Assembly (NCBI GenBank): GCA_963715025.1 | Contig: CAVQQQ010000009.1 | Span: 1,116,001-1,180,000, forward strand | Direction of reading: 5' to 3' | DNA from: DASSJT01 sp963715025 | GTDB taxonomy: Bacteria; Actinomycetota; Actinomycetes; Actinomycetales; Dermatophilaceae | Length of the DNA stretch: 64,000 nt | Notes under the pieces: generated by a model | What the model saw: only the letters and a program-made list of their open reading frames with translations | Told to the model about the DNA's origin: nothing | Databases searched by the model: none | Shown: positions 34,384 to 43,740 of the stretch, one piece after another | Numbering within the stretch: position 1 is the first letter of the stretch | Layout: each line of letters starts with the position of its first letter | Made by a program: the position numbers and the translations under genes

Positions 34384-36906
34384 TCAGTGGTTGCCATGGT
34401 CGGCCGCAGTGGACCGCAGTGCCTGCGTCGGCGACATGCGTTCGCCTTCGGCGTGGGCTGTGGCGAAGGCAGTGGTGCCGAGGGCTGCTCCTAGGGGCCG
34501 GCGCAGCTCTTCGTCCGGAGTCGCGAGAGGTCGCATATGCGTGGCGGCTGACTCACGCGTGGAGTGCGCGGTACCGAGCAGCACGGCCGCGTGCCGTGCG
34601 CGGCCCCGTGCGAAACACACGGCCGCAAGGGCTTCGATCGCATTGACGAGGACGAAGGATTGCCCGGCCAGCGCGATCGCTTCGACACTCGCGCGCAGCA
34701 GCTCCTCGGCCCGGTTCAGCTGTCCCTGCTCGTGCGCATGCTCCCCCAGGATATACAGCGCCCGCCCGGTGCAGCGCTGATCGCCGAGCCGGCGCAGTTT
34801 CGGCAGGCATTGCTCCATCAGTTGGGCCGCGCCGATGTGGTCGCGGCGCGCCCAGGCGAGCTGGGCGAAGCCAACCGTCGCGTGCGCCAGGTCCTCCTCG
34901 CTGCCGGCCGCCTCGGCCAGTGCCTGACTCTCGGTTAGCCAGTCATGGACCTCGTCATCGGTGACGCCGGCATAGATCGCCCGCTGGGCCATGATGAACA
35001 GCGTGTTGGCCGTGAACATCTGGTCTCCAACGTGGCGGAACAGCGTCACGCTCCGCCTTCCCCACTGCAGCGCCTCGGTTAGTTCACCGGTAGCTTGGGC
35101 GAGGGCTTGCATGGTCAGCGCGGCCTCCCACTCGTGATCGTCGCCGAATCGCACCAACGCGTCGTGCAGCGCCGGCAGCACGAGGCGTGGTTCGACCCAG
35201 AACGCGCCCAGGCCGATCGCGCGTGAGGCGCGGCCGCGGGTGAGGTCGTCGAGGTCGGTGGCGAGGCGCGCCGCCTGCTTGGCCAGGTCGAAGGCGACTC
35301 GTGAGTCGGAGGGTTGCAGGATCGCGCTTGCCGCAACAAGCCCGGCGACGACGGTTGGGCGCGCGGGCGGTTCGCCGAGTGCACGCGCGCGGTCGATCCA
35401 CTCATGTGCTTCGCGGCGCTGCCCGGCGATGTCCCAGAACCGCTGCAACGCGGCGATCCACCGCCACGCCGACTCGACGTCGTGGGTGGCAATGCTGTGC
35501 GCCAGCCCGGCACGAAGGTTGGGCTGCTCGGTGGTCAGACGGTCGAGCCAGGCGCGCTGATTCGATGCGCGCAGCTGCTCTGCGGCCTCCACTGCCAGCG
35601 CGAGGTAGTAGGACGCGTGCTGGTTTCTGGCCGCGGGTCCCGCGCCGGAGCTGGCCAGCCGTTCGGCGGCATACGCTCTGATCGTCTCCAGCAGCCGGTA
35701 CCGTCGGGCGCCGCGCCCCGCGCTGGAGACGAGTGACTTGTCGATCAACCTCGGCAACAGTGTCATCACGCCTGGGCCGCCGTCACTGCCTATGCCTACC
35801 GCTTGAGCCGCGCCGAAGTCGAAGTCTGCAGGGAACACCCCGAGCCGACCGAAAAACATCCGTTCGTAGTCGTCCAGCAGGTCGTAGCTCCAGTCGATGG
35901 CACCGCGCAGGGTGCGCTGGCGAGGAACAGCGGTACGCGCGCCGGCAGCGAGCAGATCGAACCGTCGATCCAGATGCTCAAGCAGCTCAGCGGGCCCGAA
36001 CGTGCGCACCAGTGACGCAGCTAGCTCGATGGCCAACGGCAGGCCGTCTAGCCGCTGGCACAGCGCCGCGACCGCAGGAGCGATCGAATCATTGAGCGTG
36101 AAGCCGGGGGAGGCGGTTGCCGCGCGATCGACGAAGAGGCGCACTGCGTCGAAGGCTCCGATCGTGGCGGCCAGACCTGACTCCCCGGAGGTGGGTAGGG
36201 ACAGGGGCGTCACCTGGTAGGCGACCTCGCCAGGCACGCCAAGCGGCTCGCGACTTGTGGCCGCCACCCGCAGCTGGGTGCCGGTGGTGAGTAGGTGGGT
36301 GACGATCTCAGCGGCTTCGGCCGCCACGTGTTCGCAGTTGTCGACGACCAGCAGGCAGTGCATCCCGCCGGCGATCTCACGAAGAATGTCGCGGAGCGAC
36401 CATCCTGGCTGGGGCACAACGCCTAGCGCCCGGGCGATCGTGTCCTCGATCAACTCGGGCCCGACCGGTGCCAGATCGGCAAATCGAGCACCGTCGGAGA
36501 AATGGTCGGCCTGGATTGAGGCCAGGCGCAAGGCGAGTCGGGTCTTGCCCACCCCCCCTGGCCCGACGAGCGTGACCAGGCGATGAGTATCGATTAGTGC
36601 CGCGAGCTCGGTCGTCTCGTCGTCACGGCCGATGAGGCTGGTCAGCGGGATGGGAAGGGCGGGGTCGGTGCTGGCGGCGCGGCGCAGTTCCTCTCCCTGT
36701 TCCGCCAGAGCGGTCCGGTCGCCTAGACCGAGCTTGCGCAGCAGGGAGGCGATATGGCTTTCCACGGTCCGCACGGAGACGTGGAGGCGGGCGGCTATCT
36801 CACGATTGCGTAACCGCTCAGAGACCAGCCACAGCACCTCGGCCTCACGCTCGGTGATACCGGCGTGATCCAGCCGCTCGGCCATCCCGTCGCCGTGCTG
36901 TCTCAT
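34384..36906 (-). CDS. LuxR-type HTH / NB-ARC-like ATPase / TPR regulator
   Basis: 840 aa. The LuxR helix-turn-helix is N-terminal (residues 16-75: ITEREAEVLWLVSERLRNRE), then a STAND ATPase with Walker A VGPGGVGKTRLA (about 113-124) and Walker B LLVVDNCEHV (about 183), and GLPLAIELAASLVRT, followed by a TPR-rich C-terminus. In LAL-type regulators the HTH is usually C-terminal, so the order here is reversed, as in a common actinobacterial variant. Divergent from the FAD oxidoreductase operon (190-base gap), its likely target. Start at 36906 or at ATG 36885. Confidence 0.85.
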   Translation of the reverse strand: MRQHGDGMAERLDHAGITEREAEVLWLVSERLRNREIAARLHVSVRTVESHIASLLRKLGLGDRTALAEQGEELRRAASTDPALPIPLTSLIGRDDETTELAALIDTHRLVTLVGPGGVGKTRLALRLASIQADHFSDGARFADLAPVGPELIEDTIARALGVVPQPGWSLRDILREIAGGMHCLLVVDNCEHVAAEAAEIVTHLLTTGTQLRVAATSREPLGVPGEVAYQVTPLSLPTSGESGLAATIGAFDAVRLFVDRAATASPGFTLNDSIAPAVAALCQRLDGLPLAIELAASLVRTFGPAELLEHLDRRFDLLAAGARTAVPRQRTLRGAIDWSYDLLDDYERMFFGRLGVFPADFDFGAAQAVGIGSDGGPGVMTLLPRLIDKSLVSSAGRGARRYRLLETIRAYAAERLASSGAGPAARNQHASYYLALAVEAAEQLRASNQRAWLDRLTTEQPNLRAGLAHSIATHDVESAWRWIAALQRFWDIAGQRREAHEWIDRARALGEPPARPTVVAGLVAASAILQPSDSRVAFDLAKQAARLATDLDDLTRGRASRAIGLGAFWVEPRLVLPALHDALVRFGDDHEWEAALTMQALAQATGELTEALQWGRRSVTLFRHVGDQMFTANTLFIMAQRAIYAGVTDDEVHDWLTESQALAEAAGSEEDLAHATVGFAQLAWARRDHIGAAQLMEQCLPKLRRLGDQRCTGRALYILGEHAHEQGQLNRAEELLRASVEAIALAGQSFVLVNAIEALAAVCFARGRARHAAVLLGTAHSTRESAATHMRPLATPDEELRRPLGAALGTTAFATAHAEGERMSPTQALRSTAADHGNH

Positions 36907-37096
36907 GCAGGCATTGTCCTTGGATTCGGCAGCGCCGCCCTACGCAGGTGCCCTCCGTACAAAAACCCGTAGATCGCACGGATGAGCGACCGCTCCCAAC
37001 GGCCAATGCTGGGTCGCGGAGGCCGCGCCAGCTACTGCGGCCTCAGCGCTCACCACCCGAATCGCCTTCCTTACCCGATCTGGAGTGACATCGCGA

Positions 37097-38359
37097 ATGC
37101 GTACCAACCACCACCGCCATGACATCGTCGTGGTCGGCGCCCGAGCTGCCGGCGCCGCTACCGCGCTACTCCTCGCGCGGCTCGGCCATGACGTGGTGAT
37201 GCTCGAGCGGGCCCACTTCCCTGCCGACACGCTCTCGACACATCAGATCGCCCGCACCGGCGTGGTCCAACTCCAGCGGTGGGGGCTACTGAAGTCGATC
37301 CTCGACAGTGGAGCCCCGGCGATACGCCAGGTCACCTTCGCCACTGCGGACGAGTCGGTGACCCGACAGATCAAGGAAAAGTCTGGCGTGGATCTTCTCG
37401 TTGCGCCACGCCGGTACATCCTGGACTCCCTCGTGGGAGAGGCGGCGGTCGAGGCAGGCGCCATCCTGCGGCAGGGCGTCACAGTCACCGGCGTGCGAAT
37501 CGACGATGCGGGTCGGGCGACCGGCGTCTACGGCCACGACGGCAATGGTGAGGCGCTGACCATCGATGCACGCTTCGTGGTCGGCGCCGACGGCCTGCGG
37601 TCCCGGGTCGCCCGCTCGGTCGGCGCCGAAATCATCGAGGACCGGGGCGACGACGGCGCAGTCCAGTACGCGTATTACGGTGGCATCCCATGGCGCGGCA
37701 TTGAGCTGATCGCCGGGGACAGAGCGCTTACCGGAGTCTTCCCCACCCATCATGGCGAGGCCTGCATCTGGATCTGCAGCCCATCAGTGGATGCCCGCCA
37801 GGCCCGCCGTGGTGCAGCCTCACGCACCGAAGCCTTCACCGCCCACCTGAACAACACCGCGCCGGAGTTGGCACAACGACTTCGCGCGGGACAACGCACC
37901 TCGGCGGTAGCCGGCATGCTTCGTACGCCTAACTACGTCCGCACGGCTCATGGCCCGGGTTGGGCCCTGGTCGGAGACGCCGGATACCACCGCGACGCGG
38001 TCACCGGCCACGGCCTGAGCGACGCCTACCGGGATGCCGAACTGCTCGCAGTCGCGCTTGATCAAACGTTGCGGGGTGGCGGCGACGAGACCACCGCCTT
38101 GGCTGGCTATCAACGCCAGCGCGACCAGGCATTGCGCGACATCTTCGACCTGACCTGCGCCCTGGCCAGCTACCCACCCGTCACGGAGTTCGTCCAACTC
38201 CAGAAGCGGCTCAGCGTCGCGATCGACATCGAGGCTGCGGAGGTGGCCGCCCGCCCTCTGCCGGCGACGCTTGCGCAGCCGGCTAACGCGGCACTGCCCT
38301 CGACGCTCATACAGCGGGCCACCGCAGCAAATCCAGCCGAGCGAGAGTCCGCAGCCTGA
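37097..38359 (+). CDS. FAD-dependent oxidoreductase (group A monooxygenase/reductase type)
   Basis: 420 aa from ATG 37097. Rossmann motif DIVVVGARAAGAATALLLARL at the N-terminus (the middle Gly of GxGxxG is Arg, common in this subfamily), FVVGADGLRSRVAR in the middle, and the FAD-ribityl motif WALVGDAGYHRDAVTGHGLSDA near 300. Relatives hydroxylate or reduce aromatic and isoprenoid substrates. First gene of a run with OsmC, AhpD-like and methyltransferase genes. Confidence 0.85.
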   Translation: MRTNHHRHDIVVVGARAAGAATALLLARLGHDVVMLERAHFPADTLSTHQIARTGVVQLQRWGLLKSILDSGAPAIRQVTFATADESVTRQIKEKSGVDLLVAPRRYILDSLVGEAAVEAGAILRQGVTVTGVRIDDAGRATGVYGHDGNGEALTIDARFVVGADGLRSRVARSVGAEIIEDRGDDGAVQYAYYGGIPWRGIELIAGDRALTGVFPTHHGEACIWICSPSVDARQARRGAASRTEAFTAHLNNTAPELAQRLRAGQRTSAVAGMLRTPNYVRTAHGPGWALVGDAGYHRDAVTGHGLSDAYRDAELLAVALDQTLRGGGDETTALAGYQRQRDQALRDIFDLTCALASYPPVTEFVQLQKRLSVAIDIEAAEVAARPLPATLAQPANAALPSTLIQRATAANPAERESAA

Positions 38360-38425
38360 CCGTCACCGGTCAGATGCCACATCACGCTGCGCGCCCGCGC
38401 AGCATCACACCGAAGGAGAAACACC

Positions 38426-38995
38426 ATGACTGCAACCGTCAACGAATCGTCGCGCAACGGCGTCGACACCGACACCCTCTTCGCCACCCTCAACGCCGTC
38501 AAGGCAGCGCCGGAGGCGGCAAGGTTCGAGTTCCGGGCACGTAACGACTGGATCAGCGGCACCCACAGCCGGGGGACGATCCACGACTTCTTCGGCGTCG
38601 GCGAGGAACGCAGCCACGAGCGCACCTTCCACTTCGACGCCGACCACCCGGCCGTCCTGGTCGGGCGGGACAACGGCCCCACTCCGGTGGAGTTCGTACT
38701 GCACGCCCTCGCCTCGTGCCTGACCGCGGGCCTGGCCAACATCGCCGCAGCGCGAGGAATCCGGCTCACCGACGTTCACTCGACCGTCGCCGGCGACATC
38801 GACCTCAACGGCATCCTCGGCCTCGACCCAGCCGTTCGCAACGGCTATCAGAACATCACCGTCCGGTTCACGGTCAAGGGCGACGCCCCGGCCGACAAGC
38901 TGCGCGAGCTCGTCGAGCAATCTCGGGCCCGCTCCGCGGTGTTCGACCTCCTCACCAATCAGGTGCCGGTCAGCATCGAGATCACAACCGACTGA
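38426..38995 (+). CDS. OsmC-family peroxide reductase-like protein
   Basis: 189 aa from ATG 38426, AAGGAG upstream. OsmC fold pattern: HERTFHFDADHPAVLVG, NGPTPVEFVLHALASCLTAG (with the resolving-type Cys in ASC) and GYQNITVRFTVKGD. OsmC/Ohr proteins reduce organic hydroperoxides through thiols. Only the ASCL cysteine is present, and I see no second reactive Cys, so a classic two-Cys Ohr cycle is doubtful. 66 bases after the FAD gene. Confidence 0.85.
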   Translation: MTATVNESSRNGVDTDTLFATLNAVKAAPEAARFEFRARNDWISGTHSRGTIHDFFGVGEERSHERTFHFDADHPAVLVGRDNGPTPVEFVLHALASCLTAGLANIAAARGIRLTDVHSTVAGDIDLNGILGLDPAVRNGYQNITVRFTVKGDAPADKLRELVEQSRARSAVFDLLTNQVPVSIEITTD

Positions 38996-39054
38996 GCATC
39001 GCGCGGGCCGGGCCAACACTCGGGTTCGGCCCGCACGACCGATTTGGAGACTCA

Positions 39055-39696
39055 ATGTCCACTGTCAGCACAACCGCTGCCACGAAGACGGCGGAAGATG
39101 AGACCACGGTCGGTTTCCTCGGAATTCCGGAGGTGACCGCCAAGGCTCAGCAAAGCTTCGATGAAGACATCGCCGAACTCGGCTACGTGATGAACGTGTC
39201 ACGACTGTGGTCCTACCAGCCCGCCACGGCAACCGGGCTGTTCGACCTGGTACGACAGGCAATCGCCGACGATCGGCTGAGCGTTCGTCAACGCGCCATC
39301 CTGGTCGCCGCGTGCGCGTCCGCGTTCGGTGACTCATACTGCGCCCTCGTGTGGGGCTCCAGGCTGGCCCAGACAAGCGACGCGGATACGGCTGCTGGCG
39401 TGCTGCGCGGCACCGACCACGGCCTCACGCCCAGCGAGCAGGCCATGGCAGGCTGGGCACGCAAGATTGCACGCAACCCCAACGCCACCAGTGACGCGGA
39501 CATACAGGTGCTGCGCGAGGCGGGATTCAGCGACTCACAGATCTTTGCAATCACGGTCTTCGTCGCGCTGCGCATAGCGTTTGCGTGCGTCAACGACGCG
39601 CTCGGTGTGCGGCCGGACGCCGCCCTGCGCAGAACCGCTCCCATAGCCGTACTCGACGCCGTGACGGTGGGCCGGCCCATCGAGGAGACACCGTGA
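39055..39696 (+). CDS. Carboxymuconolactone decarboxylase/AhpD-like protein
   Basis: 213 aa from ATG 39055 with GGAG 6 bases upstream; the frame extends back into osmC without support. All-helical CMD/AhpD region: IAELGYVMNVSRLWSYQPA, RQRAILVAACASAFGDSYCA, ending VNDALGVRPDA. The AhpD CxxC is reduced to a single Cys in SYCALVWG. Related proteins act in peroxide defence. Coupled to the methyltransferase gene by a GTGA overlap. Confidence 0.8.
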   Translation: MSTVSTTAATKTAEDETTVGFLGIPEVTAKAQQSFDEDIAELGYVMNVSRLWSYQPATATGLFDLVRQAIADDRLSVRQRAILVAACASAFGDSYCALVWGSRLAQTSDADTAAGVLRGTDHGLTPSEQAMAGWARKIARNPNATSDADIQVLREAGFSDSQIFAITVFVALRIAFACVNDALGVRPDAALRRTAPIAVLDAVTVGRPIEETP

Positions 39697-40421
39697 GCCC
39701 TCATGCGAGCCCGGCAACCGCGATGACCCAACCGACGGAGCCGAGTCGCGCGTTCGCGCAGCAGCTCGCGGCCGACTCCATCGCCAACGGTGACGCCACG
39801 GGGTGGTTCGAGACCCTGTACTCCGCTGCGGACGCAGGCGCGACGACTGTGCCGTGGGCAAACCTCGCTCCCAACCGACGCGTTGTCTCGGCCCTGGCCG
39901 GCCTCGCTGCCGGTTGCGGACGCGCCATCGTAGTGGGCTGCGGGTTGGGCGACGACGCCGAGCACGTCGCGTCGCTGGGTTTCACCACGGTCGCGTTCGA
40001 CGTTTCGCCGACAGCTGTCGTCCGGGCCAGACGGCGCTTCCCCGGCTCCGCTGTGCAGTACGTGACCGCAGACCTGCTCTCTCCTCCACAGTCCTGGGCG
40101 GGCTCGTTCGACCTCGTGGTCGAGGTGTTCACCATCCAGGTTCTTACCGGTGCGGCACGGCGAACTGCCTTTGCCCGAGTCGCCGACCTGGTCGCGCCCG
40201 GTGGCCGACTGCTCGTGATCGCGGGAGCGCGCGAGCAGCAGGACGATCCCGGCACCATGCCTTGGCCGCTCACCGAAGCCGAACTCGAGTCGTTCGTCCA
40301 GTACGGGCTTATCAAGGATTCGATAGTGGACTTCATCGACAACGAGGACCGAGGGCCGGTCCGCCGCTGGCGGGCCTGGTTCACCGCTCACAGTTCCATC
40401 GATCAAGTACGGGTCGGATGA
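39693..40421 (+). CDS. Class I SAM-dependent methyltransferase, TPMT/TehB-like
   Basis: 242 aa from GTG 39693 overlapping the previous stop; ATG 39723 is an alternative. SAM-binding motif AIVVGCGLGDDAEHVASLG and FDVSPTAV, with FDLVVEVFTIQVL and PGGRLLVIAGA following. The N-terminal W-rich lead (GWFETLYSAADAG, then VPWANLAPN) resembles thiopurine/tellurite-resistance methyltransferases that act on thiols, selenium or tellurium species. Substrate inferred from similarity only. Confidence 0.75.
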   Translation: MSPHASPATAMTQPTEPSRAFAQQLAADSIANGDATGWFETLYSAADAGATTVPWANLAPNRRVVSALAGLAAGCGRAIVVGCGLGDDAEHVASLGFTTVAFDVSPTAVVRARRRFPGSAVQYVTADLLSPPQSWAGSFDLVVEVFTIQVLTGAARRTAFARVADLVAPGGRLLVIAGAREQQDDPGTMPWPLTEAELESFVQYGLIKDSIVDFIDNEDRGPVRRWRAWFTAHSSIDQVRVG

Positions 40422-40541
40422 CAGTGCCTCACCGGGGGGCGACCGTGGTCACTACCCACCCACCAGGTGAGACCGCCGATCACATCGCTGGGTGGTTACG
40501 GTCAGAGGTCGCACGCAAACGAGATTATTCGCGGGTAAACG

Positions 40542-40713
40542 TTCATCGTCGGTTCGATTCACTTGGAGTTCAAGGCGCTCGACGTCAGGCCCCGGCCAAC
40601 CGACTCCGTTTCACGTTCACCCGCACGCGCACGAGGCGGTGGTCGCGGCGGAAGCCGGAGCCCTAGGTGGTGACGACGGCGTGCACCCGCTCATGGCGGG
40701 TGGCACCTTCTCC
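40542..40713 (+). pseudogene. Degenerate cupin-like remnant
   Basis: From 40609 one frame reads FHVHPHAHEAVVAAEAGALG followed by DDGVHPLMAGGTF, a cupin metal-site motif (HxHxxxE-like). The part before it, FIVGSIHLEFKALDVRP, is in another frame, and no start or complete barrel exists. It lies between two methyltransferase genes, so the original operon may have held a cupin. Confidence 0.4.
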
Positions 40714-40846
40714 GTAAACCGAACGCGCCGCATGCAATCGAGAGCCACGGCATCGAGGCGCTTCGAATGCTGTGCATGGACTGCTTTATCGACTCAAGGC
40801 GATTGGACCCATCGCCGCTAGCCAGCCACGAAGTAAAGGAGTGGAT

Positions 40847-41620
40847 ATGTCGAGCCTGGTCAATACGGACGAGCTTACGAGCAAGGTCAAAGAGATGTAC
40901 CGGCAGGTCGCGGAGAAGCCAGACGCGGGCTATCACTTCGAGCTGGGACAGCCGCTGGCCGCTCGCCTGGGGTACGACCTCGATCTGCTCGGCCTGATTC
41001 CGCCCGGTGCGGTCGATTCGTTCGCCGGCGTCGGCTACTTCTTCGACCTCGCAGACCTCAGCGACGGTGAGACGGTCTTCGACCTTGGCAGTGGGTCCGG
41101 AATGGACGCCTTCTACGCCGCCCAGCTGGTGGGGCCGTCGGGCCGAGTGGTCGGCATCGACTTCACCGCGGAGCAGCTGGAGAAGGCCCGGCGGCTTGTC
41201 GCCGAGGCGGGCATGAGCGGGGTCGAATTCCGCGAAGGGCGCATCGAGGACCCCCCGGCCGACGATGGAAGCGCCGACTGTGTCATCTCCAACGGTGTCA
41301 TCAACCTCTCGCCCGACAAGACGCGAGTTTTCGTCGCCGCGGCGCGCCTGCTGCGTCCCGGCGGGCGGCTCGCCCTAGCGGACATCGTCACCGAACGGCA
41401 ACTTACCGATGCCATCATCGCCAATGCCGACCTCTGGGCGTCTTGCATCGGCGGCGCGGCACAGGAAGATGAGTACCGGGCGGCCATCGAGGCGGCCGGT
41501 CTGCGCGTCGCCGAAGTTCGTCGTAACGCCTATGAGTTCGTCTCCACCCAGGCGCGCAACGCGAGCGGAACCTACGGCGTGAAGAGCATCTCGCTATTAG
41601 CCACAAAGCCGTCACCCTAA
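40847..41620 (+). CDS. ArsM-like SAM-dependent methyltransferase
   Basis: 257 aa from ATG 40847 with AAAGGA 6 bases upstream; the frame is open back to 40772. Motif I VFDLGSGSGMDAFYAAQ, then GRVVGIDFTAEQLEKA and VISNGVINLSPDKTRVF, and SCIGGAAQEDEYRAAIEAAG, matching arsenite methyltransferases in architecture. The Cys of the usual SNCV motif is Gly, and there are no N-terminal cysteines, so arsenite binding as in ArsM is unlikely. Another soft acceptor is possible. Confidence 0.8.
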   Translation: MSSLVNTDELTSKVKEMYRQVAEKPDAGYHFELGQPLAARLGYDLDLLGLIPPGAVDSFAGVGYFFDLADLSDGETVFDLGSGSGMDAFYAAQLVGPSGRVVGIDFTAEQLEKARRLVAEAGMSGVEFREGRIEDPPADDGSADCVISNGVINLSPDKTRVFVAAARLLRPGGRLALADIVTERQLTDAIIANADLWASCIGGAAQEDEYRAAIEAAGLRVAEVRRNAYEFVSTQARNASGTYGVKSISLLATKPSP

Positions 41621-41685
41621 GCCGGCCCCTGTGGCAGCAGCTACATCGACTGGCATCGCCAGCCCCAAACGAAGGAGCAGGAGCC

Positions 41686-41952
41686 ATGGCACAGGCGTGT
41701 CGTCAGCTTGATTCGAACGACACGAGAAGGCCGGTGGCCAGCACCTCGGGTGTCCGATCTGCGTCGACGCTCGCAAAGCTGAGCAGGACCAACCTGGTTG
41801 CTGTTAACGCCGAGATTGGCGGCACTCGGCCACTGTGCAGTGGATCAGCGGACGTGAACAGCTCGCCGTTAGCTCGAGGAGTTCTTGTGCAGGCACCGAA
41901 TTTGGACGGTCCGCCTACCGAGGCATGCCGGCGCGCGCTCTGGATTACCTGA
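41686..41952 (+). CDS. Short ORF with strong ribosome-binding site, possibly a truncated gene
   Basis: 88 codons from ATG 41686, preceded by AAGGAGCAGGAG. The product (MAQACRQLDSNDTRRP...) has no recognisable domain and is Ser/Arg/Ala-rich. A good start followed by featureless sequence suggests a gene whose body was lost or shifted, between the ArsM-like and cysteine desulfurase genes. Low confidence that it encodes a functional protein. Confidence 0.3.
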   Translation: MAQACRQLDSNDTRRPVASTSGVRSASTLAKLSRTNLVAVNAEIGGTRPLCSGSADVNSSPLARGVLVQAPNLDGPPTEACRRALWIT

Positions 41953-41981
41953 CGGGTGTCCCTATAGGAGGTCAGCGCTCG

Positions 41982-43187
41982 ATGCATTCCCATCCCGGTC
42001 TCCACGACGGACCGATCTACCTTGACTACAACGCCACGACCCCGGTCGATCCGCAGGTCGTGGCGGCGATGCAACCGTTCCTGGAAGCGCGGTTCGGCAA
42101 CCCCTCCAGCGCCCACCGATACGCCACCACCGCCACGCGGGCGCTGCGAACCGCCCGAGAGCAGATTGCCGCGCTCGTCGGCGGCGATCCAGCCGGGATC
42201 GTGTTCACCGGCTCCGGATCGGAGGCCGACAACCTCGCCATCCGGGGCACGGTCCTGGCCAGCCCCACCGGCCGCCGCCCGCATGTCATCACGCAAGCCA
42301 CCGAGCACCCAGCAGTGCTGGCCACCTGCAACGCCCTGCAGCGGCTACACGGCACCGACGTGACCATCCTGCCCGTGGACGGCCAGGGGCTGGTCGACCC
42401 GCGGGACCTCGCCGAGGCGATCACGCCTGACACCGCACTTGTGTCCGTGATGCTGGCCAACAACGAGACCGGCTCAGTTCAACCGATAGCCGAGCTCGCT
42501 CGGGTTGCCCGGGCACATGGCGTGCCGATCCACACCGACGCCGCCCAGGCAGTCGGCAAGATCCCGGTCAACGTTGGTGACCTGGGAGTGGACATGCTGA
42601 CCGTCGCCGGGCACAAGATGTACGCCCCACAGGGCATCGCCGTCCTATACATGCGGCCGGGCCTGAGTCTGGAACCGGTTATCTACGGCGGCGGGCAGGA
42701 AGGTGGGCTTCGCTCCGGCACGGAGAACGTCGCATGTGCGGTGGCCCTGGGTGCCGCCGCCGACCTAGCCCGTGCCGACCTCGATGCCGGGAGCAGACAG
42801 CGGCTGACTGATCTGCGGGACCGACTGCATGGCGCCATCGTGGATGCGCTGCCCGGCGCGGTGCACCTCAACGGCCACCCCGATAGGCGGCTACCCAACA
42901 CCGTCAATCTCAGCATCACCGGCATCCCCGGCGATGCTTTGCTTGCTGACGTCCCCGAGATTGCGGCGTCCACCGGCTCGGCCTGCCACACCGGTGCGAC
43001 CGATCCTTCACCCGTTCTGTCCGCAATGGGGCTCGACCGTGACCGTGCGCTCGGCGCCCTGCGCCTGTCCTTGGGCCGGTGGAGTACCCGCACCGATGTT
43101 GACCGAGCCGCCGCTGCCCTGATCACTGCAGCGACCGGTCGGTCAAATCCGGCCCTCATGCCACTCGTTGCCCGTGCGCGCGAGTGA
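41982..43187 (+). CDS. Cysteine desulfurase (NifS/IscS class)
   Basis: 401 aa from ATG 41982; GGAGG lies at 41967-41971. PLP enzyme with IYLDYNATTPVD at the N-terminus, His109 in TEHPAV, PLP-Lys212 in VAGHKMYAPQG, and catalytic Cys335 in STGSACHTG. It removes sulfur (or selenium) from cysteine for transfer. No iscU/sufU or thiI gene is adjacent; it stands beside two chalcogen-type methyltransferases, so a specialised sulfur or selenium supply is possible. Confidence 0.9.
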   Translation: MHSHPGLHDGPIYLDYNATTPVDPQVVAAMQPFLEARFGNPSSAHRYATTATRALRTAREQIAALVGGDPAGIVFTGSGSEADNLAIRGTVLASPTGRRPHVITQATEHPAVLATCNALQRLHGTDVTILPVDGQGLVDPRDLAEAITPDTALVSVMLANNETGSVQPIAELARVARAHGVPIHTDAAQAVGKIPVNVGDLGVDMLTVAGHKMYAPQGIAVLYMRPGLSLEPVIYGGGQEGGLRSGTENVACAVALGAAADLARADLDAGSRQRLTDLRDRLHGAIVDALPGAVHLNGHPDRRLPNTVNLSITGIPGDALLADVPEIAASTGSACHTGATDPSPVLSAMGLDRDRALGALRLSLGRWSTRTDVDRAAAALITAATGRSNPALMPLVARARE

Positions 43188-43205
43188 GAGGGTCCGCAAG
43201 ACCTG

Positions 43206-43549
43206 TTGAGATTGGGGGGATCCGCGAAACTCGACGACTTGATGACCACCACGCAGGAGGCGATCACGGTACGCAGGGTGTTCGCCGAACCGTACGAGAA
43301 GGACGGAATCACGGTGATCGCTGCGACAACCGTCGCCGGCGGCGGCGGCGGAGACGGTCACGATGATCACGGCACTGAGGGAGAGGGCGGTGGCTTCGGG
43401 GTGACTTCCAGGCCCGCCGGCGCGCATGCATCAGGGCGGGCAAGGTCATGTGGCGGCCCGCGGTCGACGTTAACCGGCTCGTCGCCACGATCGGCCTGGT
43501 CCTCGTTGCGTCTCTTTTGACCCGGACCCGCTGGAGAAGGCGCGCTTGA
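43206..43549 (+). pseudogene. GerW/YtfJ-family gene, frameshifted
   Basis: From about 43206 the frame gives EAITVRRVFAEPYEKDGITV, then a Gly-rich run and GEGGGFGVTSRPAGA, the YtfJ/GerW spore-protein-like pattern. The conserved continuation IRAGKVMWRPAVDVNRLV and a final hydrophobic helix lie in a different frame ending at TGA 43547-43549. One missing base near 43425-43432 would join them. It lies just downstream of the cysteine desulfurase gene. Confidence 0.65.
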
Positions 43550-43689
43550 AGGCCGCTGGCGGGTCGCGGTGCCTGTCGACGGCTGCTTCTGGGATGGCTG
43601 CGCGGAGCATGGCCGCAAGAAGCCGTGGACCGGGCCCAACGCTGACCTCTGGGCTGAGAAGCTGCGCCGCATTGCCGAGCGCGACTTAC
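43548..43689 (+). pseudogene. Remnant of a Vsr/DUF559-type endonuclease
   Basis: The frame reads RWRVAVPVDGCFWDGCAEHG, then NADLWAEKLRRIAERD. This is the conserved zinc-site core (GCFWxGCxxHG) of very-short-patch-repair endonucleases, about 50 residues of a roughly 140-residue family. The N-terminal catalytic part and the C-terminus are missing. It starts where the GerW fragment ends. Confidence 0.6.
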
Positions 43690-43740
43690 GGGGTATTCTC
43701 GCGGACGCAACCGCCCTGGGCCGTGAAGGAGAGCCGTGCC

